Shown here: piece by piece, positions 43,801-56,787 of the stretch
Position numbering within the stretch: the stretch's first letter is position 1
How the letters are laid out: the number at the start of each line of letters is the position of its first letter
NCBI GenBank assembly: GCA_027943245.1
Contig: JANDJZ010000125.1
Location: 53,977 to 117,976 of the forward strand
Origin: Acanthamoeba sp. SK_2022b
Taxonomy: Eukaryota > Discosea > Longamoebia > Acanthamoebidae
Reading direction: 5' to 3'
Length of the DNA: 64,000 nt
Made by a program: the position numbers and the translations under genes
Notes under the pieces: model-generated
What the model was told of the DNA's origin: nothing
Database searches by the model: none
The model's input: the letters and a program-made list of their open reading frames with translations, nothing else

Positions 43801-44456
43801 CTGGCAACTCGGACCCCGAAGCCGCCATGAACTGGCTGCTCTCGCACATGGACGACCCCGATCTCGACAAGCCGCTCGAAACATCGACTCCCTCCGGCGG
43901 TGCTGCGTCGGGCGGCAGCGAGTCGGTCAACGAAGAGGCGGTCATGCTGCTCTCGAGCATGGGCTTCACTCGCGAACAGGTATTCTCATTCCCCCCTCTT
44001 GCTCCCTAAGACGAGGCGTCGATGCTCATCTTCTCTGTTGTCTCCTTGCCTATAGGCCGTGCGTGCTTTGAAGGCCACCAATGGCGATGCCGAGAGGGCC
44101 ACCGACTGGATCTTCAGCCACGCGGACGAGCTGGACTCTGCCGAACCGTCCGCTGGCGGTACGCGCTCCGCGTCATCAACATGACGATGGCCTTCAGCTG
44201 ACGTGCGTGGCTTGGCGCGCGTAATGCAGGCGAGGGTGCTGCTGGCGCCAGCGAGGATGCGATGGACGTGGAAGATGCGACGCGCTACCGGTTGGTCGCC
44301 TTCATCTCACACATCGGTGGCTCCACGGCCACCGGACACTACGTGTGCCACATCAAGAAGGACGGGCGCTGGGTCATCTTCAACGACGAGAAGGTCGCGC
44401 TCTCGGAGGACACCCCCAAGGACATGGGCTACCTCTACTTCTTTGAGCGCGTGTAA
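40889..44456 (+). CDS. USP5: Ubiquitin carboxyl-terminal hydrolase 5 (isopeptidase T)
   Basis: About a dozen exons from [16 protein letters not shown]. Order of domains: N-terminal variant ZnF; ZnF-UBP with [40 protein letters not shown] and [14 protein letters not shown]; catalytic Cys box [34 protein letters not shown]; two UBA domains ([19 protein letters not shown] and [18 protein letters not shown]); catalytic His box [20 protein letters not shown] with [13 protein letters not shown]. The end GYLYFFERV equals the normal USP5 C-terminus. It disassembles free polyubiquitin chains in cytosol and nucleus. The stop codon sits inside a splice-donor-like GTGTAAG. Confidence 0.95.
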
Positions 44457-44544
44457 GCGGGCGCACGCTTTCCCACGTTCGCACCACCGCGTCGTTAAAA
44501 ATTGGTTTTCCTTGTCCATTTCTTTTTGTATTTGCTGGAGCGAG

Positions 44545-45620
44545 GCAAAGAAGGTGCTGGTTGTGGGAGGAACTGGCGGGGTCGGGCGGCATGTGGTGAG
44601 ACTCCTCCTGCAGGAGTCGGACGATGAGGGTTGCAACCCGCGCTGGGGCGTTCGAGTCTTGTCTCGCCGAGCCGACCGGGCGCGGGACCTCTTTGCGAGC
44701 TGGCTCGGCCAGTCTGCGCACGTGGAGGTGGTCGAAGGCGACCTCCCCAGCAACAAAGGGCTCGCCGAGGCCGCATCAGGCGTCGATGCCATCGTATGCG
44801 CGAGGTGTTCTCCATAACCCCGCCCCTCTCTCTTCGCTTTCTTTCCCTCATTTCTCGGTGGGCAGCGGAGGGAGCGGTCTGGGCAGCAATTCGCCCAAGC
44901 AGGTGGACTTTGTGGGCGTGGGCCACCTCGTGGCCGCGGCCGCATCGGCTGGCGTCAAGACATTTGTACTCGTGAGCTCAGGTCACACCTCTGCTCCCTC
45001 CTCTCCTCTCTCTCTCTCTGGCTTGCCTGCTACCAGCGTTGACGTGGGGACTGGGCGGGTGAGATGTGTAGCGGGCATCACGCAGGGCATGATGGGCCTC
45101 AGCATGAATTTGTTCGCGGGCAACTACGCCAAGTGGAAGAAGAGGGGCGAGGAGGCTGTGCGACAAAGTGGGCTGGACTACACCATCGTCCGACCCACCT
45201 GGCTCACCGACGACGACGAGAGCCTCAACGACGCCCAGGTCGGCCAGGTATGGAGCCTTGGCTCGGTTCGAGGGAGGAGGTCTTCGAACTTGCGCATTCC
45301 CTTTCAGGACACACTGACACGTCGTACGCGCAGGGCGATACCTTCTCGGTGATGAAGACACGGATAAACAGAAGCACAGTCGCCGAGGCCTGCTGTGCCA
45401 CCCTCTCTCACAGGTACTTGCGATGGAGCAGTCTCTCGACGCGACGTGTCTCTGCGCGCAGGACAGGTCCATCATGCATATTTATATCTGCAGGGAGTCG
45501 GTGGCCAAGGTGACGTTCGAGCTGATCGGGGCGGCGCGTCGCGAAAAAGACCTTCAGCAAGGACAGAACATCGCTTGGGGCGACCTCTTCACGAGTTTGG
45601 GCAACTCGTCGTTGTCGTGA
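44545..45620 (+). CDS. NmrA/SDR-type NAD(P)-binding protein, 5' end unclear
   Basis: Exons read AKKVLVVGGTGGVGRHVVRL (Rossmann GxxGxxG), WGVRVLSRRADRARDLF, VEVVEGDLPSNKGLAEAASG then VDAIVCA, VDFVGVGHLVAAAASAGVKT and FVLVSS, GEEAVRQSGLDYTIVRPTWL, then INRSTVAEACCATL, and the end LFTSLGNSSLS. This is the atypical SDR/NmrA pattern ('GAtG..G', 'D...l..al.g.d.vi', 'E..lr.SgldyTIvRP'). Substrate unknown; probably a dehydrogenase-like or redox-sensor protein. No ATG lies between the USP5 stop and the first conserved residue, so the start must be on an upstream exon or the product is spliced onto USP5. Confidence 0.75.
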
Positions 45621-46001
45621 TAAAGCGAGGCCCGTTTTCAAAAACAAACAACGCATGCCAGGTAAGGAAAGCATTAGGTCGCTTCGTCTTTGATGCCAGG
45701 GAACCCGTGGCGTGGCCTCAGAGACCAAGGTATGTCGGGTATTCGTCCGTTGTGTTGTGCGGGCCGGATTAGGAGCGCTAACAACGGTTTTCGTACCTTC
45801 CTTCTCAAACGAACGGTCAGCAGAGCGCACAAAGAGTCGATCAGTGTAGCACATCCACGCCCACACGTCTGCCTCTCTCGCTCCCTTCCCTCTCCCTTGC
45901 TCTCCTTCGCCGACGTACGTCTACGCACAGAGAGACGCACACGTATGGAGGACTCTGCTTGAGTTGGAAGTAGCCGTCCCCCTCCCCTGTTCTGCCACTC
46001 T
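45621..46001. other. Intergenic upstream of the LRR-RasGEF gene
   Basis: 381 bp; presumed promoter. CT-rich stretches occur near 45885-45910. No gene recognised. Confidence 0.3.
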
Positions 46002-49000
46002 TTGCCTCTGATGTCGGGTTCCCCACTTGCGAAGCACGGGGCCCATGAATCGAGAGACAGCTATCCCATGTCAGCATCATCCTTTCCACCTTCGGCAACA
46101 CCACCATCCTCTTCATCACCTTCATCACCAACAACCGCCTCACCGCCATCCCCCGGTTCGGGAGGCGGGAACGCTGGACAGCCGGCCAAGGCCTCGCGCC
46201 ACCCCCACCGCCAATACCACAACAACCACTCACCACCACCAACGATCCAGCAGCACAAAGAAGGAGAGGACGATGAGATGATGGATGACCTCGCCATAAA
46301 GTCTATAACGGCGGGGGCAGCAACTACAACTCCTTCGTCGCCTCCTTCGAGTACGGCGATAACGACCATCACCGTGCTCGACCTCTCCTTCAGCAAGCTC
46401 GCGTGGCTCCCACGGGAGAAGTTCGTGGGCTTTGTGGGCGTGACGGAGATCGTGCTCAACAACAACCGGCTGAGCCGCCTGCCCCATGAACTGTTCGCCC
46501 TGCCGAGCGTCCGCGTAGCGCGCCTCGAGTTCAACGAGCTAGTCGACCTGCCCGCCGAGCTCGGACAGTGGGGCGCGCTAGAGGTCCTCGTGGCCAACAA
46601 CAACCGGCTCAAGAAGCTGCCCCCGCAGGTGGGGCGCCTCAAGCGGCTGCGGCACCTCAACCTCCACTGCAACCAGCTCACCACGCTGCCCACATCGTTA
46701 CTGGAGCTCGACGTCCGGGTGATCACGCTCCACGCCAACCCGGCCCTGTCAGAGAACCTCAAACGCATATGCCAGGCCGTGTTCTCTCTGCGCGAGGACA
46801 CGCTCGACCTATCTCACTGCGGGCCCATCCGGGACCAGGTCGAGGAGCAGGCCCTGAGCTACGCGCGGCTGACGCGCGAGCTCAAGATGGAAGGCAACGC
46901 GCTCCACGCGCTCCCGCTCGCCGTGGGCCGCTTCTTCCGCCTGCAGTCGCTGCTGGTCGACAATAATCAGATCAGCGCCATCCCGGTCCACCTCTGCAAG
47001 CTGCCGGCTATCACGCGGCTCAGCATGGCCGACAACAAGCTGGCCAATCTGCCCTCCGAGATCGGGATGCTCTCTTCCCTGCGGTTCGTCAACATGGACG
47101 ACAACTTCCTCTCCGTCCTCCCGCCCGCCTTCTTCCACCTGGTCAATCTCGAGGAGCTCTCCCTCGCCAACAACAAAATCGAGCTCGTCTCAGGTCTGCC
47201 GTTTGGTCGTCCCTGTGTTCCCACAGAGCCCACAACGCTCACGCTTGGTGCCGTGTGCCGTGTTGGATGTCTTTCAGGTGATATCGGCAAGTTGAAGAGG
47301 CTGCAGGCGCTGAACATGGCCAATAACAAGATCCGCACGCTGCCGCAGGAGCTGTTCACGCTCACGCAGATGCGATCGCTCCACCTGCAGCACAACTCGA
47401 TATCGGTGCTGCCCGATGGCTTTGCCAACCTGAAGCTGCTGCGGGAGGTCAGCCTCCAAGACAATCTCCTCACGCGCACGCCCATCCAGCTCTACCAGCT
47501 GCCCAACATTCGTCGGCTCTCCTTCGAGAACAACCCCATCGCGCTCTCACCGCCGTCCTCCCTCTCCAACTCCCTCGCCTCGATCCCCTTCGACGCCGCC
47601 TCCGCCGCCATCGACCAACTTCGCCAGCAGTCGCCGCCTCCCCAGTCGCCGCATCGGCTGCAGGTCGGCCACCAGCCCAACCTCTACCTCTTCTCCTTCA
47701 ACAACTCGCCTGTGCGACGGCTCGAGAGTGCCGCGGCGAGCGAGGCCGCGGCCCAGCAGGAACGGGAGAAGAAGGCCGCCAGGAACGACGGGCCGAGGCG
47801 CGATGCCAAGGCGGTGGGTAAGCGCAACTCGTTGCCGGCGGGGTTTGGCAACATGATGGGCCCCGACCAGACCTACTTCTCGATGGCTTGCAACGCCGAG
47901 TACATGCACCACCCGTCGTCCGTGTCGGTGCCCACCTCGCCTGCCCTCAACAAGCGCAGCCTCGTTCACCAAGCGGCGTCGCCGTCTGCGTCGCAACAAC
48001 AGCAGCAGCAAGCGCCACCAGCGGAGGACAACGTGGCTGCCGCTGGAATGGCGGCGTCGCCCAGCGAGAAGAAGGACAAGAAGAAGGAGAAGAAGAAGGA
48101 CAAGAAAAAGAAGAAGGGCAAGAAGGGCGGCAAGAAGGAAAAGGACGGAGAGAAGGGCAAGAAGAAGGCCACCCAGAGGCGGAGCACCAAGGAGGAGACC
48201 GACACCTCACCGAAGAAGTCGACCACGCCGCCCAAGAAGATCAGCAGTACCACCAGAAGCGAGCCTCCCGTAACGGGCGGCGAGGGCACGAGCAAGAAGA
48301 AGGCCAGGAAGACCTCCATCGCCTCAAATGCGAGCGGCATGGGTGTCCAGGACGACTGCGACGACAGGTCGACACAGCGCGCTCACACAGCGTCGTTCTC
48401 CAACCTGCCCCTCGTCAAGCTCGGCGTTCCCGCCGGTGGTACACCCTCCACTCTTAAGCGCCCGAGCTCGATGGACAACCGGCGCTGACACGCCGTCCTT
48501 CGTGCAGGGAAAGAGCGAGCGGCAACCTTTACCTCGCCGCCCCAGCAGCCCCCAGCCCTGAACAAGGCGAGCAGGGACCTGTCAGCGTACGCTCCTCACC
48601 TCCCCTTCCTCATTGAATACGTTTGTCGCTTACGCTCACTTTGTGGCGACGATCTCGATTGAATCCAGTCCCGCCTTCGCCGGCAAGAACGAGCGGAGCA
48701 GGTCGCTGAGCCGCGCCTTCAACATGTCGCCCGTGCAGAAGGAACAGCTCCTCCAGTACCAGAAACAGCGCAAGTCGCAGAACGACTCAGCCGTACGCCG
48801 CTGCTCACAACCACGACGAACTGTGATGTGAGAGGCTGACACTTGTGGGTGGGCGGGGAAAAATGGAACAGGGCAAGAGCGGCAGCATCTCCAAGTCCTT
48901 CGCTTCGGCCAAGCGGAAGGGCCCCAAGGAGGCCGTCCCCGAGCAGCAGGTGATGAACCCGCTCTACCTGCTCTTCTCTCCCCTCTCCTCCAGCCCTCCG

Positions 49001-52000
49001 GCGCAGCCCGCCTCCACCACTCCTCCGGCGCCCAGGTACCTTTCACAAACGCGCATATGCACACGCGCACGATTTGGGCTTACAATCGTGCGCACAGGCG
49101 TTATGGCACAGTGTCGGGGCGATCGCTGAACGCCAGCGATAGGGTCATGTCGTCGTTCGGGCTCAACCGGCTGAAGGTGATCCACGGCAGCAGCGGTGGC
49201 AACGCATCGGCCGCCAGCAGCAGCGCCAACGCGCAGCCCGAGCGGGTGGTCATCAACCCGCTGCTGCGGCTGCGCACGGACATGCCAAACTCTGCGCGTT
49301 CCCCCACCGACTCGCCGCTGCCCACCGCGCGGTTCACCACCAGCGCCAACGCCGCGCCCACGGTCATTTCATCGATGTCGGGACCGGTCACCGTGGTGAC
49401 CTCGCCCCTGAGGGCGCTGCTGTCCGAACGGGCGCAGCAGTCGCCCCGCGGGAACCCGCTGTCGATGTCGGAGAGCACCAAGCGCGCGTTGGCCAAGACC
49501 AGCGCGTCGCTGATCGATACCATCCGTACCTCGCACGACGGCGCCGATGGAGCGAGCGACGCCTCCACCAGCAGCAACAAATCGCTAAAGAAGACCCTCT
49601 CGTCGCCCGACTTCAACCCCAAGCGGCGGGCAGACACCATCACACGGCACGACCTCGCCGCCCTCTCGTCGAGCGGCGGCGTGAGCTCGTCGGACGACGA
49701 CGATAACGATGATCGCGAGGACGTCGACGGCGAATACGAGGAGGAGAACGACGACGACGATGAGTACACGAACGAGGGGTACCTCTCCGTCGACGGGGAG
49801 ATTCGCGCCACGCGACCCGAGCAAACGCTGCTCCTCACCTCCGACGACGCGTGGACCACTTCGGAAGAGGACCGCACGACCGACAAGGACTCGGGCGGCG
49901 GCCGCAGCGTGCCCACGCTCAACCTCTCGCCGCTGAACCGAAACCAGGGCGGCGGCAACACCAGCGACCTGACCGAGGCCCGGAGGTTGGCCATGGGTTC
50001 TCGCCAGCAATTCGATAAATTCAACGGTCTCTCATCATCGAGTACTCCATTCTCGCCCGCGTGTTGTGTTGTGTTTGTGTTTGTGTGTTACGGCGAAAGC
50101 TGACCTGGTGTGGTGTCCAGGTCCGGAGGTCGCCTCGGCGCGACACAGGAAGACGGAGACGGAGCGGCGAGCCAAGATCGCCCAATTCTTCGGCGGCTAT
50201 CCGCCAGAGAGCATCGATTCGGCGAACGAGGAGGAGTTCTTCAGCGATAGCAGTACGGCGATGCTCCCTTCTCCATTCCTCTCACTATCGATTACTGTGA
50301 CCCCAGCGCTGCAATGCATCCGGGGCTGACTCTCTCTCGTTCTCTCCAATGACCATCAGGTGGGCTGCAGGAGGGGAAGCGGAAGAGGCGCGGGAAGACT
50401 GCGAAGACGGAGGGAGACGCCACGGACAGAACCGCCAGAAAGGGCGGCGCGGACGAGGAAAAACGGCTGAGCGGGCTGCGTAACTCCACCAAGGAGAAGC
50501 GGGCCACCTCGCTCCTACAGCCAGGCGTAGTGGGCACGTCACTCGTCCCTCACGCCCATGCGATGCGGCGCGACACCAGAGACTGACCGAGCGTGGCCTT
50601 TGGGCGGGGCGGGGGTGCTATTGCAGGGTCGGTGATACCGTGGAGCGGGGTAAAGAACAAACGGCACCTGTCCATCTCGGCCATCCCACAGGAGGACGGC
50701 ATCTCGCAGGGCGAATTCCTGGAGACAATATCCAGCCTCCAGAACAACTGTAATAAGGTATTAATGCATGCATGCACGCGCGCACAGCACACCACACGGA
50801 CAACACCAGAATAGACGTCGCGCACACAACAACTGGGGATGCGGTGCGGAGGTTGATAAGTGTCCCGATGTGAGTGCAGAGGGCGATCAAGGTCAAGGGG
50901 GATCAGATCATGTACGACGACAAGACGGCGCAGGACCTGTTCAAGTGGCAAGAAAAGAACTCGGAGCTCCTTGCCTCCACCGACAAGGCCATGAAGGTCT
51001 TTGACATGGTGCGACTCCTCCCCTCTGGCCACAGTGGCGCAGCCCCACAGGGTCGCCAGCTGACCTGAGCGACTCCCTCTCGGGTGATCAGAGCATACTG
51101 CGGGAGAAGAAGAACAGCGGCCAGTACAAGCCCGCCCAGGAGAAGGACTCACAGACGGAGATGCGGCCACGCAGGAGCTCCTTCTTCGACTACATCCCCG
51201 ACGAGGACGAGCTGCAGTTCGTGCAGGACGAGAACGGAAGCATGCGACCCATGAGGGGAACGCTCGACAAGCTCGTACAGCTGCTCGCCCACGAGCAGGG
51301 AAGAGGTGCGTGAACGATCCTCTCGCACGCCTGTTTTTCTTGATTTTTACTTTATTTTTATTTTAAATTATTTTAATTTAATTTATTTTAATCAAACAGA
51401 TGTCGAGTTCGAGTCAGACTTTTTGTATTCATATCGGGACTTCACCACCCCGGCCGACTTTTTTGAGTGCCTCACGCAACGGTTCAACAGCGTGGGGCCG
51501 ATGACCCACCCCGACACCTACGTGATCGTGCGCAAGCGGTACGGCCGCCGTATAGGCTCGCGCGCGCTAATTAACGGAGGGAGAGTCGCGAGCTAACGCA
51601 CTGATGTCTGTCGACCCCCTCTCGCGCGACGAGCAGAATACTGTACGTGCTGCGACGATGGATGGAGCTGCTGCACTACGACTTTGCGGAGAACGACCAC
51701 GCGCTCTTCCACGCGCTCACCGAGTGGATGGACACCGTGCCCACGCAGGGCCTGGAGGGCGCCTTCCGCAAGTTCCGGGAATGGACCGAGGCCAGGGTAC
51801 CCCCCCAAAGCCACATGCACTGCGCGCCAAGAGATAGTAGCGCTCACCCCTCTTTCTCTTTCCATAGTTCATTCGCAACCAGGACTACACGTTCGAGGAG
51901 CGACAGCCGTCAAACGAACGACCGCCTGTCCCCTACCTGCCCATCAACGTCACCTCCTCTTCCCTCCACCTGCTCGACCTCCACCCCGAGGAAGTGGCGA

Positions 52001-53094
52001 GGTACCAGCACGACACACGACACACATACACATACGGAGGGGGAGAGAGAGAGCGAGAGAGGCGGCACGCGTGTGAGTGGTGGTCCAGTGGCTGACGGTG
52101 GTTTTGCATCGACAGGCAAATGACGCTGATCGAGTCGGAGCTGTTCCGGAAGATCCAACCGCACGAATGGCTCAACCAGTCGTGGACACGGCCGGACAAG
52201 AAGAAGAGGGCACCGGGCATCATGAACATGATCCACCGCTTCAACGACGTACGTCGCCAGCGACGCTTTCTCTCTCCGCAGGGAGTGGCCCCACCCTCGA
52301 TCTCACCGCGCGCGTGTGTTCCACTTCCTATCACCGTGCAGATATCGGGCTGGCTGGCCACCGAAATCGTCAGCGCGGCCACGGTGGAGCATCGTGTCGT
52401 ACTTGTAAATAGATTCCTGGTCATCGCCAAGGTACCTCTAGATACAATTTCTTTTAATATATATATATATAATATCAAAATTTATGTCATTAACAAACTG
52501 AAAATCATACAGAAATGTTTGGAGTTGAAGAATTTCAACGGCGTGATGGAGATTCTCTCGGGGCTGGAGACGGCGTCGGTGCAGCGGCTCAAGCAGACGT
52601 GGCACAACCTGCCTCGGAAGTCGTGGGACATGTTCGAGGAGCTTGCCGACCTCATGTCGATCCCGCTCAACTTCAAGAAGTTCCGCCAGCGACTCAACAC
52701 GCTCGAGCCGCCGTGCGTGCCCTACATCGGCGTCTTCCTCAAGGACATCATCTTCATCGAGCAGGGCGCGCAGGAGCCCGATGGCCGCATCATCAACTTT
52801 GAGAAGCGGATGATGGTGGCCAAGATCGTGCGGCAGATGGTCTCCTTCCAGCCCTACGTCTACAACCTCATTCCCGTCGAGTTCATCCAGGAGTTCCTCC
52901 TCAGCATGAAGCCGCTCAACGAGGACGACCTCTACACCAAGTCGCTCCAGCTCGAAGGCATCGGCGCGTCAGTGCCCTCCAACAAGAAGCGCCACAAGTC
53001 GTCCATGTTCTACTTCCCTCTCGGCGGCAGCAACTCCCCTCGACGCCGCTCCTTGCTCAAGGAGCCTCCCTCCTCCCCCGACGACTCGTCCTAG
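46002..53094 (+). CDS. Leucine-rich-repeat RasGEF
   Basis: Start MPLMSGSPLAK (or the ATG at 46011). After a Ser/Pro-rich head come about 14 LRRs of the 'L.L..N.L..LP..l..L..L' class (VLVANNNRLKKLPPQVGRLK, MANNKIRTLPQELFTLTQ). A polylysine tract (KKDKKKEKKKDKKKKK) follows, then a long Ser-rich and acidic linker (SSDDDDNDDREDVDGEYEEE). The RasGEF N domain begins at GTLDKLVQLLAHEQG and FLYSYRDFTTPADFFECLTQ. The catalytic CDC25 domain has LIESELFRKIQPHEWLNQSW, NRFLVIAK, NFNGVMEILSGLETASVQRL, PCVPYIGVFLKDIIFIEQG and NFEKRMMVAKIV. It should load GTP on a Ras-family GTPase. Exons at 48.5-51.3 kb linking the halves are read less surely, so two genes remain possible. Confidence 0.75.
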
Positions 53095-53189
53095 ACATGT
53101 TCTATTTATTACTGAAAAACACAACCCATTCTAAAAACATATAATGAAATAAAATTATTATAAATTGTAACACAAAACATTTAATGAGG

Positions 53190-54976
53190 CTAGGCGGCCT
53201 TCTTGTCCTTCTTTTCCTTCTTGCTGTCCTTCTTGTCCTTGTGTGCGTGCTTCTCGCCCTTGCTGTCTTTCTTGTCTTTCTTGTCCTTTTTGCTATCCTT
53301 GGCCTTGGTGCTGCTGTCTTTGTCGTGGTGGTGATGGTGGTGATGGTGATGGCCCTCGTCCTCTCCCTCCGCCTCTTCCTCGGTCTTGGGCTTCTCGTCC
53401 TTCTTCTGCGCGTGGACGTGAGCAAAGGGACAGCCGCCTCCCGCTCGGGCCGCGGGCTGGTGGTGGTCGGCCTCGTTGTGGGCGTTCTGCTGTTGTAGGA
53501 GGAAGAAGGAGGCCGTGATCTGGTTGAAGTCCTCCTGGGACAGGCTCTTGAGGATGTCGTTCTTGTCGAACCCAAACTCCTCGAGCTTCTTCATCAGCTC
53601 CTTGCGCTCCAGCTCCTTCACCTCGAACGCGTGCTCCTTGGGCGGAGGCTCCAGCTCCGGCAAGCCCTGTATACACCACCCACCCCACCCACACACTCGC
53701 GCTGTCAGCCACCCACGCGCAGGCACGCTCATAAGGCGATGACCGTGCGAGGAGGGAAGCGGGTTGCCTTGTTGGTCCACGGGTGCCTACGGATCTCGTC
53801 GATGGTGATCCGCTCGGCGGGATCGAACCGGAAGATGCGGGTGATGAGGTCCTGGAACTCGGGCGAGATGTGGTCCTGGGACTCGAACGGGATGAAGTCG
53901 GCGTCGACGATGTGCTGCGGGTCCTCGAACGGCAGGTAGCCCAACACCATGCAGTACAAGATCACGCCCATCGACCATATGTCAACTGTGTTCCACCCAC
54001 CCACCCACCCACACACACAGAGAGAGAGAGAGAGAGTGGTCAGTGTGGGTAAGAGCAGAGGGCAGCGGGGATTTGGAGGCGGGAGGTGCCTTCGGGGCCC
54101 TTGTATCGACGGCAGAGGAACATCTCCGGGGCGGCATAGGACGACGAGCCGCAAAACGTCTCCAGCAGCTTGCCCTCCGCCGTGAAGTTGGAGAGTCCCA
54201 TGTCTGCACGCGCCCCCAAGCGACAATTCGAATAAATAGGAGACCATATAATAATAATAATAATATATATATATATATATACATAAAAAGAATGTGGTGG
54301 TGGGTAATGGTTACCGATGATCACAACGTTCCTGTTCCTGTCGAGCATGATGTTCTCGAGCTGGGGGTTGTGAAACGGTAGACAGGTTAGGACCTACGAG
54401 ATAGTACGCGCGAGACAGAGCGGCACACCTTGAGGTCACGATGGACGACGCCTTGGGCGTGCATGTACTGTACGCCCTGCACGATCTGTCGCCAGAACAC
54501 GCGCGCCTCGTCCTCGGGTAGCTTATCCCTGTCGTCACCGCCAAACGGTTTGTCCGGCGCTGGTGAGCAAACCGTTCTCGCCCAACACGGGGGAGGACAG
54601 CAGTGCTGCCGTGGCGACGTGAGCGCGTACTTGGTCACGGCGTACTCGTACAGCTCTCCGCCCTCGATGTACTGAATGACGATGTAGAGCTTCTGCGGAG
54701 CTGTAGCGACGCCACGGGTTGGTTGGATGACTCGTGGTGAGCGAACGTGATCGCGCCACGCACGATGAGGGAAAAGGGAGAGGGGGGGGGGTGACAAGGC
54801 TGGGCCACCTTCGATCACTTCGAGCAAGCGGCACACGTTCGGGTGGCGCAGGTGCTTCATGACCTCGATCTCGCGGAACCGATCGAGATCGACCTTGGAT
54901 TTCTCTATCGTCTTGATGATGACCTGGATGCAACAGGCATGTGTGAGCCACTCCCTAGAGAGAGAGAGAGAGAGAG

Positions 54977-55035
<59 letters not shown>

Positions 55036-56787
55036 CATGTCGAGGGCACGCACTCGCTCCTTGGTGAGGTGATGGCGCGCGAGTCGCACTTGGCCGTACA
55101 GGCCCTCGGTGAGTATGGACTCGACTTCGTAGTTGCCGATGTACCGCACTTCCTTCGCGTGCTTCTTCTCTGCATTGGCGCACACGCACAGAGGGGTGAG
55201 CCATGACGACGACGAATACAGGTATGGCCACAGTGGATGCGGCGAAGGCTCGAACCTTGCTGGGACAGCACGCGCGTGATTTTGCCCCCGAACCTGATCT
55301 CGCCATCCTCCATGAACTCGTTGACCTCGAGGTTGATAAGGAAAGTCGACCCATCCTTGACACGGTGGCAATCACATGCGATGTGAGCGCGAGTGTCGAC
55401 AGATTTGATCGTCAGACGAATACCTTGTGCCGGGCCTTGAGCGTGCGGGTGGTGCCGATGATGCGCTTCTTCTGGGTGCGGAGGTATCGCTTGAGATAGG
55501 TGTCGTGCATCTCCGTGTGGGGGTGGGTCATGATGATCTTGATGTTGCGGTCGAGCAGCTCCTCCTTTGTGTAACCGAACATTGTCCACATGGCCTGATT
55601 CAACGATCGAATGATGCTACACGATGACCCACGCCCAAGCAGCTAATGAGCCACACACACATACACACACACAGTGTATCTTAACAGCGAGGGCGGCGAG
55701 CGCACCCCTTGTGGTCGATGGTGACGTGGGCCTCGATCTGTTCGGTGATTTGGTTGATGTGGGCGCAGAAGGTGCGCTTGCCTCCCTCTACGCGCTCGAC
55801 GACGAGCAAGGAGATGGGGATCTCCGATCCGTCCTTGTGGCACCCGTTGAGGTTGCGCAGTCGACCCAGCACGTGCTTCACTGTTAATGGAATGGTGTAA
55901 GCACGCCAAGTGTGTTGCCTGTGTGTGTGTGCTGTGTGTGCTGTGTGTGCTGTGTGTGCTGTGTGTGTGTGTGATGTCCACTCCCGTATAGTGCACCAGT
56001 ACCTCCAGTCTCTCGGTAGCGACGCATGTATTGGTCGTGTAGCGACGCATGAGGCTCGGAGGCCAATACGGACACGTTGCGGCCGATCAGCTCGCCGCGC
56101 GAATACCCAAACATGGCCTCGCACGTCCCGTTGTTGGAGAGGATAACCTGCGCATCACGCACCGCTTTGTAAGAGGCCATTCTCCCCATGCCTCATCTCT
56201 TAAGCGCGTAGAGACACGGTGGCAGACGTACTCCCTTGTCGTCGGAGGTGACGAAGCCGGTCTTGTCCTCGAGCTCCTCGATGAGGCCGCAGTAGAACAC
56301 CTCGTCCTGGATGGTGATCTTGGAGATGGACAGGCGAATGCGCACCACGCTCCCGTCCTTCTTCTCTCCCTCCACCTCTCGTGCCCTGCCTATGACCTGT
56401 TCCATGTCGCACACGGTGTGCCATTCACATGAGAGGCCAGGAGCCGAGTGGGCGAGCGGCGGAGGTGCGTGGCATAAGGAGGCGAGGCACGTGAAGGAAG
56501 GGAGGAGGCAAACCTTGGGCACGCCAGTGCGGTGGTAGTTGTCGATGTAGGAGTCATGCTGAGCCTTCCAAGGAGGCGGCACCAGTATGTTGACTGACTT
56601 CCTGCAGAGGGTGTCCGTCAGGGAAAGGAACAAAAAGGATTGTTGTAGCCACAAGCGGGGGGGGGGCTTAATACCCGATAAGCTCTTCCGCCCGCTGATA
56701 GCCGAACAAGCGGATGGCCTCGCGGTTCACGGAGCGAATAATTTTGTCCTGGCCGATGGTCACTACAGCCTTCTGCATGGCTGCCAT
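53190..56787 (-). CDS. Triple-PAS serine/threonine kinase, AMPK-related
   Basis: Start MAAMQKAVVTIGQDK, directly entering PAS 1 (IIRSVNREAIRLFGYQRAEE, KSVNILVPPPW). PAS 2 has LSNNGTCEAMFGYSRGELIG; PAS 3 has LNQAMWTMFGYTKEELLDRN. The kinase: ESILTEGLYGQVRLARHH, VAIK-equivalent VIIKTIEK, LRHPNVCRLLEVIE, catalytic YMHAQGVVHRDLKLENIMLD, then IIDMGLSN instead of DFG, CGSSSYAAPEMF and VDIWSMGVILYCMVLGYLPF. A UBA-like segment (EFGFDKNDILKSLSQEDFNQ) as in AMPK-related kinases follows, then an Asp/Lys-rich tail with nine consecutive His. It is likely a PAS-regulated sensor kinase. Upstream exons beyond 56787 cannot be excluded. Confidence 0.85.
54957..55034. repeat. Compound (AG)n(TG)n microsatellite in an intron
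   Basis: About 12 AG units followed by about 27 TG units, in the PAS-kinase intron before the exon that carries the kinase-domain lysine. Confidence 0.9.
55921..55973. repeat. GTGTGTGCT-type repeat in an intron
   Basis: Four GTGTGTGCT-like units plus GT runs within a PAS-kinase intron, between PAS 2 segments. Confidence 0.75.
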
